From: Balneolaceae bacterium | Lineage (GTDB): Bacteria; Bacteroidota; Rhodothermia; Balneolales; Balneolaceae | Reading direction: 5' to 3' | DNA: 64,000 bases | Assembly (NCBI GenBank): GCA_020832285.1 | Contig: JAFIFB010000008.1 | Location: 59,838-123,837, forward strand | Shown: in pieces, positions 51,959 through 61,205 of the stretch | How positions within the stretch are numbered: the stretch's first letter is position 1 | How the letters are laid out: every line of letters starts with the position of its first letter | Translations under genes and position numbers: made by a program | The notes under the pieces: generated by a model | What the model was told of the DNA's origin: nothing | The model's input: the letters and a program-made list of their open reading frames with translations, nothing else | Database searches by the model: none

Positions 51959-52636
51959 ATGAGTGAGCATCAGAATAGAACAAAAAAAGCAAAAGTACCC
52001 TGGCCGACAAAAGATGCCATGGAACAGATCTACACTATGAAGCTTTGGGGAGGCAGCGATTTTGATTTTTACTCGGGTACTGGATCACATCATCCAGAAA
52101 TAGTAGATCCATATATCGGGGTTGTTACATCATTTTTAAGATCTTTTGAGAACCCGCTTGTAGTGTGCGACCTGGGCTGCGGAGAATTCAATGTAGGGAA
52201 AGAGCTGGTTGAGCACACTCAAAAGTATATTGCAGTAGATATCGTAGCAGAACTCATAAATCGTAATAAGAAAAAGTTTAAAAACGATAAGCTTGAATTC
52301 CAATGTTTGGATATCGCAGCAGATGAACTGCCTCCAGGAGATTGTGCTATAGTACGACAAGTACTCCAGCATTTATCAAATGCTGAGATTCAACGTATTT
52401 TACCCAAACTGGCCGATTTCCGGTATGTGATTGTAACCGAGCATATTCCGGAGGGAGGTTTTAAGGCAAATATGGATATCATTTCGGGGCAGGGAATCAG
52501 GCTGAAGAAGAAAAGTGGCGTAGATTTACTGGCTCCGCCTTTTAACCTGAAGATAAAAGAACATAAAGAGCTACTCTCAGTTAAGTCGAACGAATTTGAC
52601 GGGCTCATCTTGACTACCCTGTATAAAACAGGTTAA
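51959..52636 (+). CDS. Class I SAM-dependent methyltransferase
   Basis: A 225-residue protein. SAM-binding motif I is VVCDLGCGEFNVG (about 65-77), motif II YIAVDIVAEL, a CLDIAAD motif-III-like turn, and IVRQVLQHLSNAEIQRILPKLADFRYVIVTEH. The first 45 residues contain KVPWPTKDAMEQIYTMKLWGG. The group includes small-molecule and nucleotide-sugar methyltransferases; the substrate cannot be read. It lies 51 bp before the polyphosphate glucokinase gene. Confidence 0.87.
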   Translation: MSEHQNRTKKAKVPWPTKDAMEQIYTMKLWGGSDFDFYSGTGSHHPEIVDPYIGVVTSFLRSFENPLVVCDLGCGEFNVGKELVEHTQKYIAVDIVAELINRNKKKFKNDKLEFQCLDIAADELPPGDCAIVRQVLQHLSNAEIQRILPKLADFRYVIVTEHIPEGGFKANMDIISGQGIRLKKKSGVDLLAPPFNLKIKEHKELLSVKSNEFDGLILTTLYKTG

Positions 52637-52686
52637 CACCGATATACCAGATTTCTCATTTAAAATCTTCTTCACTATCATTAACT

Positions 52687-53430
52687 ATGGAAATATTAGG
52701 AATTGACGTTGGCGGATCAGGCATTAAAGGTGCTATTGTGGATACAGAGAAGGGTGAATTAATAACAGATCGATACCGTATACCCACCCCGCAACCGCCA
52801 AAACCGGGACCAATGATCGAAACGATTGAGGCGATTATCACTCATTTTGAATGGCAAGGCCCCGTGGGCTGTGGTTTCCCGGCTGCAGTAAAAAATGAGA
52901 TCGTAAAAACAGCTTCAAACATTGATGATTCATGGATTGGCGTAAATGCCTCAGCCAGAATAGAAAAGAAAACGGGTTGTCCTACTCACCTTGTAAATGA
53001 TGTGGATGCCGCGGGTTTTGCGGAGGTAGAATTCGGAGCGGGAAAAGATTGTTTCGGAACTATTTATATGGCAGCGTTCGGTACCGGAATCGGGACAGCT
53101 ATTTTCCACAATCATCAGTTGGTACCGAATACAGAGCTGGGGCACATCCCAATGCATGGTATGGCCTCTGAAAATTATGCCGCAAATTCCATCCGGGAAA
53201 AAGAAGGGCTGAGCTGGGAAAGGTGGGGCGGACGGGTGAATGAATATCTGCAACTTATCGAAGAACTCTTTTGGCCAGACCTTATCATTGTGGGAGGGGG
53301 CGTAAGCAAAGATTTTGAGGAGTACAGACCTTTTCTCAATCTGCAAACGGAGGTAGTTCCCGCCGAAAGCCGCAACCATGCAGGGATTATCGGGGCGGCA
53401 CTTTCCGTTCATTCAATCCAAAAAAGTTAA
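52687..53430 (+). CDS. ppgK: Polyphosphate glucokinase (ROK family)
   Basis: A 247-residue sugar kinase. LGIDVGGSGIKGAIVD carries the phosphate-binding motif that distinguishes PpgK-type enzymes; VNDVDAAGFAEVEFGAGKD contains the catalytic Asp. AAFGTGIGTAIFHNHQLVPNTELGHIP holds the ROK signature region, with a HWGGRVNEY-like WERWGGRVNEYLQLIEELFWP near the end. These phosphorylate glucose with polyphosphate and/or ATP. The methyltransferase upstream is same-strand but not clearly linked. Confidence 0.9.
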   Translation: MEILGIDVGGSGIKGAIVDTEKGELITDRYRIPTPQPPKPGPMIETIEAIITHFEWQGPVGCGFPAAVKNEIVKTASNIDDSWIGVNASARIEKKTGCPTHLVNDVDAAGFAEVEFGAGKDCFGTIYMAAFGTGIGTAIFHNHQLVPNTELGHIPMHGMASENYAANSIREKEGLSWERWGGRVNEYLQLIEELFWPDLIIVGGGVSKDFEEYRPFLNLQTEVVPAESRNHAGIIGAALSVHSIQKS

Positions 53431-53448
53431 GTTCCTGAACTTTTTTTA

Positions 53449-53694
53449 TCATTTGGTAATGAGATCAAATTTCAAGTGCTTTTGCATCAGCTTGAAGTGT
53501 TTATCAATACTGAAAAGTGAAATCTTATTCTCAATCACCTGCTGCAGAATCATTAAATCCGGTATCCCCACTTTGTTAATGTCACTTTTCATATTCATTA
53601 GCTTATAATCCCGAATAATATCCCAGTCGATGTTCAGGTGTATTATCTCAATGGCGTTCAGACCCTCAAGAATTTCGGTATCCTTATTCAGCAT
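53449..53694 (-). pseudogene. C-terminal remnant of a PIN-domain (VapC-type) toxin
   Basis: 81 codons. GIPDLMILQQVIENKISLFSIDKHFKLM is the typical second half of a PIN domain: the GxxDxxI segment with an acidic residue, and the S-x-D-x-H-F end. The first half, with the N-terminal catalytic Asp and Glu, is missing, and upstream frames do not supply it. No antitoxin gene is visible. Probably a truncated toxin gene. Confidence 0.55.
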
Positions 53695-53832
53695 TGGTAT
53701 TTGTCCGCGTCTGTTACTTAGACTTTCTTTGCCATCATTATCAATACTTTTCGTAATTTATGAACGATGATTTTCTGTCTGAATGTGGCAAATCATGATG
53801 AATTTTGAGTACAAATCAGCATAAACATACGA

Positions 53833-54789
53833 ATGAGTAAAATTTTAGTAACCGGTGCCTGCGGACAACTTGGCAGCGAATTGACCGCCGAACTCCGAAA
53901 CATCCATGGCAGCGAGTATGTGGTGGCAACCGATATTACTGATCCGAATCCACAAATCGGAGAGGGACCCTATGAACACCTGGACGTGATGAACCGCGAC
54001 CAGATTGAAAAAGTGATTGAGCAGCATGAGATCAGAGTGGTGTATCATTTGGCCGCTCTGCTGTCCGCCAACGCCGAGAAAAAGATCGGCCTGGCCTGGA
54101 AGCTGAACATGGACGGACTTCTGAATGTGCTTAGCATCGCACGGGACAAATCCCTCGAAAAGATTTTCTGGCCCAGTTCCATTGCCGTCTTTGGGCCGGA
54201 TGCACAGAAAAATTATACCCCTCAAAATAGCCCCTGCAACCCAACAACAGTATACGGCATCAGCAAACTGGCAGGGGAACAGTGGTGCGCCTACTTTCAC
54301 CGCTCCTTCGGGGTGGATGTGCGAAGTCTTCGTTACCCCGGCCTCATCGGATACAAATCGTTGCCGGGCGGTGGCACCACCGATTATGCCGTAGAGATTT
54401 ATCACAAGGCGGTGAAAGGAGAACCATTTGAATGTTTTCTTGATAAAGCGAGTATCCTGCCGATGATGTATATGAGCGATGCTGTGAAAGCCACCATCGA
54501 TCTGATGAACGCATCTGAAAAAAATATCAGCATCCGCACCAGCTACAACATCGCCGCGATCAGCTTCTCACCCGAAGAGATATCAGACGCGATTCGAAAG
54601 AACATCCCCGGCTTTGAAATCACCTACACACCCGATCATCGCCAGAAAATTGCAGACTCCTGGCCAAACAGCATTGATGATTCCACCGCCCGCTCCGACT
54701 GGAACTGGAAACCTGAGCACGACCTGCACTCCATGACTGAAGATATCCTGAAACATTTGCCTGGTTTTTGGGGTGTGGAAACGCCTTAA
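53833..54789 (+). CDS. SDR-type L-threonine 3-dehydrogenase (NAD-dependent epimerase family)
   Basis: A 318-residue extended SDR. Dinucleotide loop VTGACGQLGSELTAEL, YHLAALLSANAEKKIGLAWKLNMDGLLNVLSIAR, WPSSIAVFG, the catalytic YGISK, RYPGLIGYKSLPGGGTTDYAVEIYHKA and MMYMSDAVKATIDLM. These match the non-zinc threonine dehydrogenase (Tdh) of bacteria and eukaryotes, making 2-amino-3-oxobutyrate from threonine. The kbl partner is not in the window. A fragment of a related copy lies 2.4 kb upstream. Confidence 0.92.
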   Translation: MSKILVTGACGQLGSELTAELRNIHGSEYVVATDITDPNPQIGEGPYEHLDVMNRDQIEKVIEQHEIRVVYHLAALLSANAEKKIGLAWKLNMDGLLNVLSIARDKSLEKIFWPSSIAVFGPDAQKNYTPQNSPCNPTTVYGISKLAGEQWCAYFHRSFGVDVRSLRYPGLIGYKSLPGGGTTDYAVEIYHKAVKGEPFECFLDKASILPMMYMSDAVKATIDLMNASEKNISIRTSYNIAAISFSPEEISDAIRKNIPGFEITYTPDHRQKIADSWPNSIDDSTARSDWNWKPEHDLHSMTEDILKHLPGFWGVETP

Positions 54790-54912
54790 CCATCAACACT
54801 TTCAGGTTACTTCAAAAAAGGAAGATCTCAATTCAAATAAGAGTGCTATTAATTTCTTGGATATTTAATATGCTATGATAAGCCTGATCATAATTCCCTG
54901 ACTACCATTTAG

Positions 54913-55693
54913 ATGAAATATTCTCTACTGCTGCCACTCTTCTTTTTAATCCTTTTTGCAGGCCGAATTCCAGCCACCGAAATAATGTTTTTTAGCATTC
55001 AAATAGACCAGGATGTAAATTATTATACTTTTTCAGATGATGGACTGAAAGAAAAAAACGGTGAAGGTTTTTCCGGCGGAGATGGTTCAGTTGAAAATCC
55101 CTACCTTATATCAACACCTGCTCTATTAAGTAATATTCGGAACTATACAGGTACGGATTATGCAGATATTTACTTCCAGCAAATTGATGATATTGACTTA
55201 AATATACCACCATATAACGATGGCAAGGAATGGTAGCCGATTGGAGGAGTATCAACCGGGGAGGAATTTTATGGTAATTATGATGAAACGGATTTAAGAT
55301 CAAAAATCACTACATAAACCGGCCTGATGAAAACTATGTGGCCCTTTTTTTAGCATAACAAGAAATACAACTTTAAAACATATTGGTCTTGTTGATGTAA
55401 ATATTGCAGGAAATATCAGAGTGAGTGGCCTGGTGGGAAGAAGTTTCAGTGAGGTGGGCACATCCGTTGTAACCCATTCCTATGCTGCCGGAACTGTCAG
55501 TGGTACAAGTCAGGTTGGTGGATTGGTCGGGCTAAATCAAAAAATGGGTCAAGATGCTATTGTAAAAAATTCTTTTTGGGACGAAAACTCTTCACAAATA
55601 GATCAAGGAATTGGATTAAATAACGGAACTATCGACCGTGTAAATCCCATTCAAAGCATGAATACACAAGAAGAGAATTATGCTTTGCAATAG
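54913..55693 (+). pseudogene. Broken secreted GLUG-repeat protein
   Basis: The first frame (54913-55236) has a signal peptide (LLLPLFFLILFAGRIPATE), then FSGGDGSVENPYLISTPALL, the usual start of a GLUG-type surface protein, and stops at TAG after NDGKEW. The same frame continues beyond the stop with PIGGVSTGEEFYGNYD, and another frame gives NHYINRPDENYVALF. The frame opening near 55370 encodes LKHIGLVDVNIAGNIRVSG and THSYAAGTVSGTSQVGGLVG, two GLUG repeats. One stop and at least one frameshift have broken a single gene. Confidence 0.75.
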
Positions 55694-55898
55694 CTTCATT
55701 CTGTATATTAGTTACAATAGTAACAACTTTAAATTTAAAAGGAATAAAGCGAATTCAAACCTGTATAAATTCTATGACTGAAGATTGTTTGAAATCTAAA
55801 AGAAAGCTTACTAATTCGAAATTATTTATTAATATTCAGAGATATTCTTATTATAGTGAACCCAAACATCTTATTAAATAAACTGATAAAGGTCTGGA

Positions 55899-56237
55899 AT
55901 GAAAACAAATGTAACGGAAAAGTACAATTGCGTGATAATTGAATTGAAAGGCAACGTAATGGGCGGACCATCAACCGAAGATTTCAGTAAATTGCTCCAT
56001 TCGCTCGTTGATGAAGGAAAAATGAATGTGGTTGTGGATCTTGGCAAAGTTAAATTTATGAACTCCTCAGGCCTGGGAATGCTGATCGGGGGAATGACCA
56101 CTCTAAGAAAAGCAGACGGTGACTTGAGAATTTGCCGGGCTGATAATAAAATCGAAAGCCTGCTGGTAGTAACCAAACTTATCACCGTTTTCAAACACTT
56201 CAAAACTCTTGATGAAGCTGTAAAATCTTACGACTGA
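55899..56237 (+). CDS. STAS-domain anti-sigma factor antagonist
   Basis: A 112-residue protein with one STAS domain: ELKGNVMGGPSTEDFSKLLHSLVDEG, VVVDLGKVKFMNSSGLGMLIGGMTTLRKADGDLRIC. The MNSSGLG motif contains the Ser normally phosphorylated by an RsbW/SpoIIAB-type kinase. Free antagonist binds anti-sigma factor and releases the sigma factor. No anti-sigma kinase or phosphatase gene is adjacent. It has its own terminator. Confidence 0.93.
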   Translation: MKTNVTEKYNCVIIELKGNVMGGPSTEDFSKLLHSLVDEGKMNVVVDLGKVKFMNSSGLGMLIGGMTTLRKADGDLRICRADNKIESLLVVTKLITVFKHFKTLDEAVKSYD

Positions 56238-56250
56238 TTTTTTTTGCATA

Positions 56251-56279
56251 CCCGCCGATCTATTTGGCGGGTTTTTTTT
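56251..56279 (+). terminator. Rho-independent terminator of the STAS gene
   Basis: CCCGCC (56251-56256) pairs with GGCGGG (56266-56271), followed by an eight-T run, 13 bp after the stop. Confidence 0.87.
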
Positions 56280-56480
56280 ACTGTAAAGTTTAACGTTAAA
56301 CTTTTCTTTGGTAATCAGACTGCTTTGCTTTGAATTATTCACTATTCATCATCACATTTAGAATTATAGCCACTTTATCAATTATAAAGGAATGGTAGCA
56401 ATGGAGAATTTGTAGTTCTGTATAGAAAAAAAGCAAAATATAAACTTCTAACAAATGACTACTCAAACAGTTGAATATAA

Positions 56481-56486
56481 AAGGAG
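56481..56486 (+). promoter_or_regulatory. Shine-Dalgarno site deciding the dps start
   Basis: AAGGAG lies 7 nt before the ATG at 56494, favouring that start over the in-frame ATG at 56455. Confidence 0.65.
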
Positions 56487-56493
56487 AAACGAC

Positions 56494-56961
56494 ATGGATG
56501 TAAACATTGGAATATCAAAAGAGAAAAGAAAAAAAGTAGCTGACGGACTTTCAAAAGTATTGGCCGACAGTTACATGGTTTACCTGAAAACACACAATTA
56601 TCACTGGAATGTAACCGGAGAGCTGTTTCATTCACTTCATGAGCAGTTCGAAAACCAGTATACCGAACTTGCAGAAGCAATTGATGAAATTGCAGAACGC
56701 ATCCGTTCCCTGGGATACAGGGCGCCGGGATCGTTCAGGGAATACAGTGAGATTACTTCCATCGAAGAAGATACCGACCAGCCCGAAGCACTTGAAATGG
56801 TTCGCAGGCTGGCCGTGGATAATGAGACAATACTTCGAACAGCCCGGCAAGTATTGCCCGAATGTGAAGAAGCTGGTGATGAAGCCACTATTGACTTGAT
56901 TACACAGCGGCTTCATGTACACTCTAAAACCGCATGGATGCTTCGAAGTCATCTTGAATAA
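56494..56961 (+). CDS. dps: Dps-family DNA-protecting ferritin-like protein
   Basis: About 155 residues forming a four-helix bundle. LADSYMVYLKTHNYHWNVTG carries the ferroxidase His, and EQFENQYTELAEAIDEIAERIRSLG the acidic ligands of the intersubunit site. Dps forms dodecamers that oxidise and store iron and shield DNA in stress. ATG at 56494 has a Shine-Dalgarno site; the alternative at 56455 would add 13 residues. Monocistronic, followed by a long stem-loop. Confidence 0.92.
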   Translation: MDVNIGISKEKRKKVADGLSKVLADSYMVYLKTHNYHWNVTGELFHSLHEQFENQYTELAEAIDEIAERIRSLGYRAPGSFREYSEITSIEEDTDQPEALEMVRRLAVDNETILRTARQVLPECEEAGDEATIDLITQRLHVHSKTAWMLRSHLE

Positions 56962-56970
56962 ATTTATAAA

Positions 56971-57018
56971 ACTTCCTGTCAGGTTTGCTCTTTCATCAGT
57001 CCTGGCAGGAAGTGATTT
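56971..57018 (+). terminator. Stem-loop terminator of dps
   Basis: ACTTCCTGTCAGG (56971-56983) pairs with CCTGGCAGGAAGT (57001-57013), 13 bp with one G-U pair, followed by GATTTTT, 10 bp after the stop. Confidence 0.7.
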
Positions 57019-57128
57019 TTATATAACCCGTTAAAAGCTCTTTTCTTAAAATTTGTATGTAATTGAATGTAATAAGGGGTCATTAAAGAACTTTCGTAAA
57101 AATCAAATAACCAAAAGCTGACTAACAT

Positions 57129-57953
57129 ATGGAAGATCAATTCTCTGAATACACTGATACTCTGGTACCGATGGCTGTTGACCACGGTTTAAGCGTACTC
57201 GGAGCAATCATCATTTTAATAGCCGGATATATTGTTGCCGGATGGGCGGCCAAACGAGTAACCAAATCGGCAGGAGATGCAAAAAATATTGATGATACCC
57301 TCGTTCCCGTACTTTCTCAGACCACGAGAATATTCATCATCATTGTAACTATTCTTGCTGTTTTGGGACAGTTTGGCGTGGAAACCACAAGTATTGTAGC
57401 GGTATTGGGTGCTTCGGCACTTGCAGTTGGACTGGCTCTTCAGGGAACACTCAGTAATATTGCAGCAGGCGTAATGCTGCTTATCTTGCGGCCTTTTAAA
57501 GTAGGAGATGCCGTAAGCATTGGTGGGACAATGGGGGTTGTGGATGCAATAAGTCTGTTTACAACAGAAATGCACTCATTTGATAATATTGGTATATCAA
57601 TGCCAAATTCGAAAGTTTGGGGGGCCGAAATACAGAATCTGAATCGCTTTGATACCCGCCGGGTTGATATGGAATTCGGAATTGGATACGGTGATGACAT
57701 GGATAAAGCGATAAAAATCATAAAAGAAATACTGAATGAAGACGAAAGAGTTCTGAAAGAGCCCGAACCATTGGTAGCGATAAGTAACCTTGGTGATAGC
57801 TCAGTCGATATCCGTGTGAGGCCATGGACACAACGCAGCAATGTGTGGCCGCTTCGCTATGATATTACCAAAAAAGTAAAGGAGCGGTTTGATGCAAATG
57901 GAGTTAGTATTCCATTTCCTCAGCGAGATGTTCATCTTTTCAAAGAAAATTAA
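57129..57953 (+). CDS. mscS: MscS-type small-conductance mechanosensitive channel
   Basis: A 274-residue protein: three N-terminal membrane helices (VLGAIIILIAGYIVAGW, TTRIFIIIVTILAVLGQFG, then the pore helix VAVLGASALAVGLALQGTLSNIAAGVMLL), and the beta domain from LRPFKVGDAVSIGG to the C-terminal region. Glycine/alanine packing in the pore helix is typical of MscS. It opens on membrane tension and releases solutes in hypo-osmotic shock. Followed by a good terminator. Confidence 0.93.
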   Translation: MEDQFSEYTDTLVPMAVDHGLSVLGAIIILIAGYIVAGWAAKRVTKSAGDAKNIDDTLVPVLSQTTRIFIIIVTILAVLGQFGVETTSIVAVLGASALAVGLALQGTLSNIAAGVMLLILRPFKVGDAVSIGGTMGVVDAISLFTTEMHSFDNIGISMPNSKVWGAEIQNLNRFDTRRVDMEFGIGYGDDMDKAIKIIKEILNEDERVLKEPEPLVAISNLGDSSVDIRVRPWTQRSNVWPLRYDITKKVKERFDANGVSIPFPQRDVHLFKEN

Positions 57954-58263
57954 TTCCACTCCAAAGGCCCTGCCAAAACAGGGCTTTTTTTATAGAAATT
58001 TTATAGAAAACAGCATTTAAAATAGTTATTGTCAACTATTCATTCTCATTCTAAACGAAATCGGTTAAATGGCTGTTTACCGGTAATACTATTCAGATAA
58101 AATATAGGGTGGTGTAAAGGAACAATAACATAATTAAGATCAATGCGTTGTGAATGATTACCGGAAGCGGCCTGTTATTTCTTATAACATTTTCCTTAAG
58201 TTGCTTCCAAAATGAATGTTCGTTAAACTATAAAGCTTATAAAGAAGGCTTCGAGCCGTAATT
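57954..58263. other. Intergenic stretch between mscS and the DUF349 gene
   Basis: About 310 bp. It begins with the mscS terminator (57967-57991). The remaining 270 bp are AT-rich and contain no frame, RNA gene or repeat I can recognise; the promoter of the DUF349 gene should be here. Confidence 0.6.
57967..57991 (+). terminator. Rho-independent terminator of mscS
   Basis: GCCCTG (57967-57972) pairs with CAGGGC (57979-57984), followed by seven T, 14 bp after the stop. Confidence 0.85.
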
Positions 58264-60603
58264 TTGCAATCAAACGAAGTTGCTGTTTTGACTAAAAAAA
58301 CTGAAAATAATAACATCGGCAGTACTCATCTTTTTGAAAATAACTTTGCTTATATAACAGAAAAAGGCGAAGTAAATTTAAAGGCTACAGAATTTTTCGA
58401 TGAAAGAACACTGACCACGATCGACCCCGAGTCGATTGAAGATCAGGTAATGGCCTTTGAAAAAGCATTTTCCAATCTTTCTTCCAAATTCGAGCGTTTC
58501 TTAGAAGAAGCAGAATCTTTATCAGACGCAGATACAGAAGAGTTGAAAAAAAGGTTTGATGCTCTGGTTACCGAAGCAAAAGAATTTGATGCCATCGGAG
58601 ATTTTGAAACCCTTCTTGGTGAGGCCAAAGAAAAGTTTGAAGCAATGGTTGAAAAAGAAGATGAATCAGAACCCGTTGAAGATCTGAATGGTGAGCAAAA
58701 ACCGGCAGATAAAAAGGAAACCGAAAAACAATCGGACGATTCAAAAGAAGAGCCGAAGAGAGAAGAACCTGCTGAAAAATCACTGGATATATCCTCAGAA
58801 GAAAAATCATTGCCAGAAATCCACAAACCTGGTGAGGGTTTAAAAACGGAAGATAGTGTCGAAAGTACGGAGTCAGAACTAATCAACAAATCCTCTGATG
58901 AAGCCGAAGAAACGAGTGATGCCGGGGAAGAAGAATCTCCTTTAAATTACTACAAAAACCTCGCTGACAAATCGGAAACCCTGCTTGAACTTTCTGATTG
59001 GGCACATGCCACCATGGAGTTCGACAATATCAATAATTTATGGGAGCAGGGCCCCGATCCCGGTGATGCTGACATCAAGCCTTACCGAAAGAAAATTGAC
59101 GAACTCAGAGAGCAGCTTGAAGAAAAAAAGAGAGCCCACTACGAAGAGCAGAAGCGCATCCGGCAGGAAAACCTCGAGAAGAAAAAAGAACTCCTGAAAC
59201 AGCTCAAAACCATTATTGATGAGAAAAAATGGACCCACACCCGTGACGTTTCCAAAATTAAAGGGCGTTGGGAAAACATCAAACCAATTCCTGCATCTGA
59301 ACAGGAAAAACTGGAATCTTCTTTTAACAGCCTGCTCAGCACGTTTGATGACCACAAAGTTGACCGCCTCGTAAAGAAAAAACAGCAGGAAGAAGACAAC
59401 CTGACAGGAAAGCTGGTAATCCTCGAAAAAATGGAAAAATTCCTGGAGGGGGTAGACGAATCTTCCGACTGGAAGGAACTTGATAAGAAATTATCAGATT
59501 ATTCTCGTCAATTTCGAAAAATCGGACGAATTCCTGCCGAAAAAAACCAGGAAGTGTGGGATCGTTTTCACTCTGTAAACGATGATTTCCACGCAATGCG
59601 GTTCAAGTACGATAAAAAATATCGTCAGAATATTGAGAAGTTCCTTTCTAAAAAGAAGAAACTGATAGACGAAGCCGAAGCCCTGATCGATTCAGACGAT
59701 CTCGCAAAAGCTGCCCGGCAGGTAAATAAACTGCACCGTCGCTGGAAAAAAACGGGCAACCTTCCCCAGAAAGATGAAAATGAGCTTTGGGACCGGTTTA
59801 AAGCAGCCACAGATGCTTTTAATCAGAGGAAAAGTGAAAACATCGACACGCTTCGGGAGCAGGAAGATATAAATTACGATGAGAAACTGGAGCTGATTGA
59901 AAAAGCCGATGAACTGAAAGAATCTGAAGAATGGGAGAAAACCCATCATGAATTTCAGAAATTAATGGACCAATGGAAGAAAATAGGTCCGGTTCCCCGA
60001 AGAAAGTCGGGGAAAATCTGGAAAAAGTTCAAAGGTGCAATGGATTATTTTTACGACCGGCGCCGCGATTATTTCAAAGAAGTAAAAGAAGAGCGAAAAG
60101 ATAACCTCAAAGAGAAAGAGGATATACTTGATCAGCTTAAGGAGCTGAAATCTCACGAAAACCCGATTGAAGCTGTGGAGCTTGCCAAACCACTTCAGGA
60201 GGAGTTCAAAAAAGCAGGTTATGTTCCCATCAAACACAAAAACCGAATGTGGAAAGAGTACCGCGAAACCTGTGATGTTATTTATGACCGGTTCCGTGCG
60301 GCAAAATCTGCAGCACAAATAGTGGGCAAAGAGAATGTGGAACACTATTCCACCGACGATATCGCCGAGATCAAGAAAAAACAGGAACAGGCCGAAAAGC
60401 TTCGTAAGCAGATTGACAGACTGAGCAGTGAACTTCTGCAAATGAAAGAATCACTCAGCTACTTTAAACCTTCGAGCAGCAGCAGCCCCCTTCTTGATGA
60501 TGTTAAGAAACGCATTGACAATGCCGAAAATGACATCAACAAGAAGGAAGAAAAACTGCAGCAGCTTGAACTGGATATAGACAGGATCAAGAGAGAATCC
60601 TGA
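58264..60603 (+). CDS. DUF349-repeat coiled-coil protein
   Basis: A 779-residue, highly charged protein. An acidic, low-complexity N-terminal third (rich in Glu/Asp/Ser/Lys, about residues 130-225) is followed by about five DUF349 repeats, each with a W-K-x-I/G-x-x-P core: for example QWKKIGPVPRRKSGKIWKKFKGAMD and RWKKTGNLPQKDENELWDRFKAA. A coiled coil closes the protein. DUF349 proteins are soluble and poorly understood, some being stress-linked. The start is TTG at 58264; another TTG at 58291 is equally possible. Confidence 0.87.
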   Translation: MQSNEVAVLTKKTENNNIGSTHLFENNFAYITEKGEVNLKATEFFDERTLTTIDPESIEDQVMAFEKAFSNLSSKFERFLEEAESLSDADTEELKKRFDALVTEAKEFDAIGDFETLLGEAKEKFEAMVEKEDESEPVEDLNGEQKPADKKETEKQSDDSKEEPKREEPAEKSLDISSEEKSLPEIHKPGEGLKTEDSVESTESELINKSSDEAEETSDAGEEESPLNYYKNLADKSETLLELSDWAHATMEFDNINNLWEQGPDPGDADIKPYRKKIDELREQLEEKKRAHYEEQKRIRQENLEKKKELLKQLKTIIDEKKWTHTRDVSKIKGRWENIKPIPASEQEKLESSFNSLLSTFDDHKVDRLVKKKQQEEDNLTGKLVILEKMEKFLEGVDESSDWKELDKKLSDYSRQFRKIGRIPAEKNQEVWDRFHSVNDDFHAMRFKYDKKYRQNIEKFLSKKKKLIDEAEALIDSDDLAKAARQVNKLHRRWKKTGNLPQKDENELWDRFKAATDAFNQRKSENIDTLREQEDINYDEKLELIEKADELKESEEWEKTHHEFQKLMDQWKKIGPVPRRKSGKIWKKFKGAMDYFYDRRRDYFKEVKEERKDNLKEKEDILDQLKELKSHENPIEAVELAKPLQEEFKKAGYVPIKHKNRMWKEYRETCDVIYDRFRAAKSAAQIVGKENVEHYSTDDIAEIKKKQEQAEKLRKQIDRLSSELLQMKESLSYFKPSSSSSPLLDDVKKRIDNAENDINKKEEKLQQLELDIDRIKRES

Positions 60604-60618
60604 TAAGCTCAGCCTCAA

Positions 60619-61092
60619 TTAGAGAAAATAACGGATCCCCACTCCGCCGCCAACACCAAATTTTGTGGCAGGGGCCAGATCAAGCACCGGGGAAACCTCA
60701 AAAAAGAAAGTGAGCCTGCTGTTAGGTATAATGTACTGAAGGCCCAGAGGTATACGTGCACCAAAACGCGGGTCATCCTGTAAAATAGTTCTTGCCCCAA
60801 GACCATAATACAAATATAAACTGCCCCGGTTTACACTTTGAGGATGATGCTTCAGATAATTACCATGGAGATAAATCGCACCATTCCTCCCGAAAGACCA
60901 TGCTACGGCAAGATCGAATGCAGATGTTCCCGATTGCCAGGATTTGAAACTTATTCCTGTGGGCTCTCCCAGAATAATACCCAGTTCCGTATTTCCCGGC
61001 CTGTTTTGTGCCTGAGAATGATCAACTGCTGTAAACGCAAATATAACCAAAAGAGTAGTAGTCAGATAGAGATGACGTTTCAGATAATTCAT
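60619..61092 (-). CDS. Small outer-membrane beta-barrel protein
   Basis: A 157-residue protein with a signal peptide (TTTLLVIFAFTAVDHSQAQ) and alternating strand segments typical of a small barrel: NTELGIILGEPTGISFKSW, SGTSAFDLAVAWSFGRNGAIYLHGNYL, GSLYLYYGLGARTIL, ending FGVGGGVGIRYFL, an aromatic C-terminus suited to BAM recognition. Probably 8 strands. Function unknown. It is convergent with the DUF349 gene. Confidence 0.78.
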   Translation of the reverse strand: MNYLKRHLYLTTTLLVIFAFTAVDHSQAQNRPGNTELGIILGEPTGISFKSWQSGTSAFDLAVAWSFGRNGAIYLHGNYLKHHPQSVNRGSLYLYYGLGARTILQDDPRFGARIPLGLQYIIPNSRLTFFFEVSPVLDLAPATKFGVGGGVGIRYFL

Positions 61093-61205
61093 GTCTTTTT
61101 TATGGATTAATATTTACAAAATTATTACACATTTACACCAAAAATGTTCCATTTTAATCTTGAATGCGGGATATAAGCAAGTAACGAAAAGCTGAAATTA
61201 TTTTT

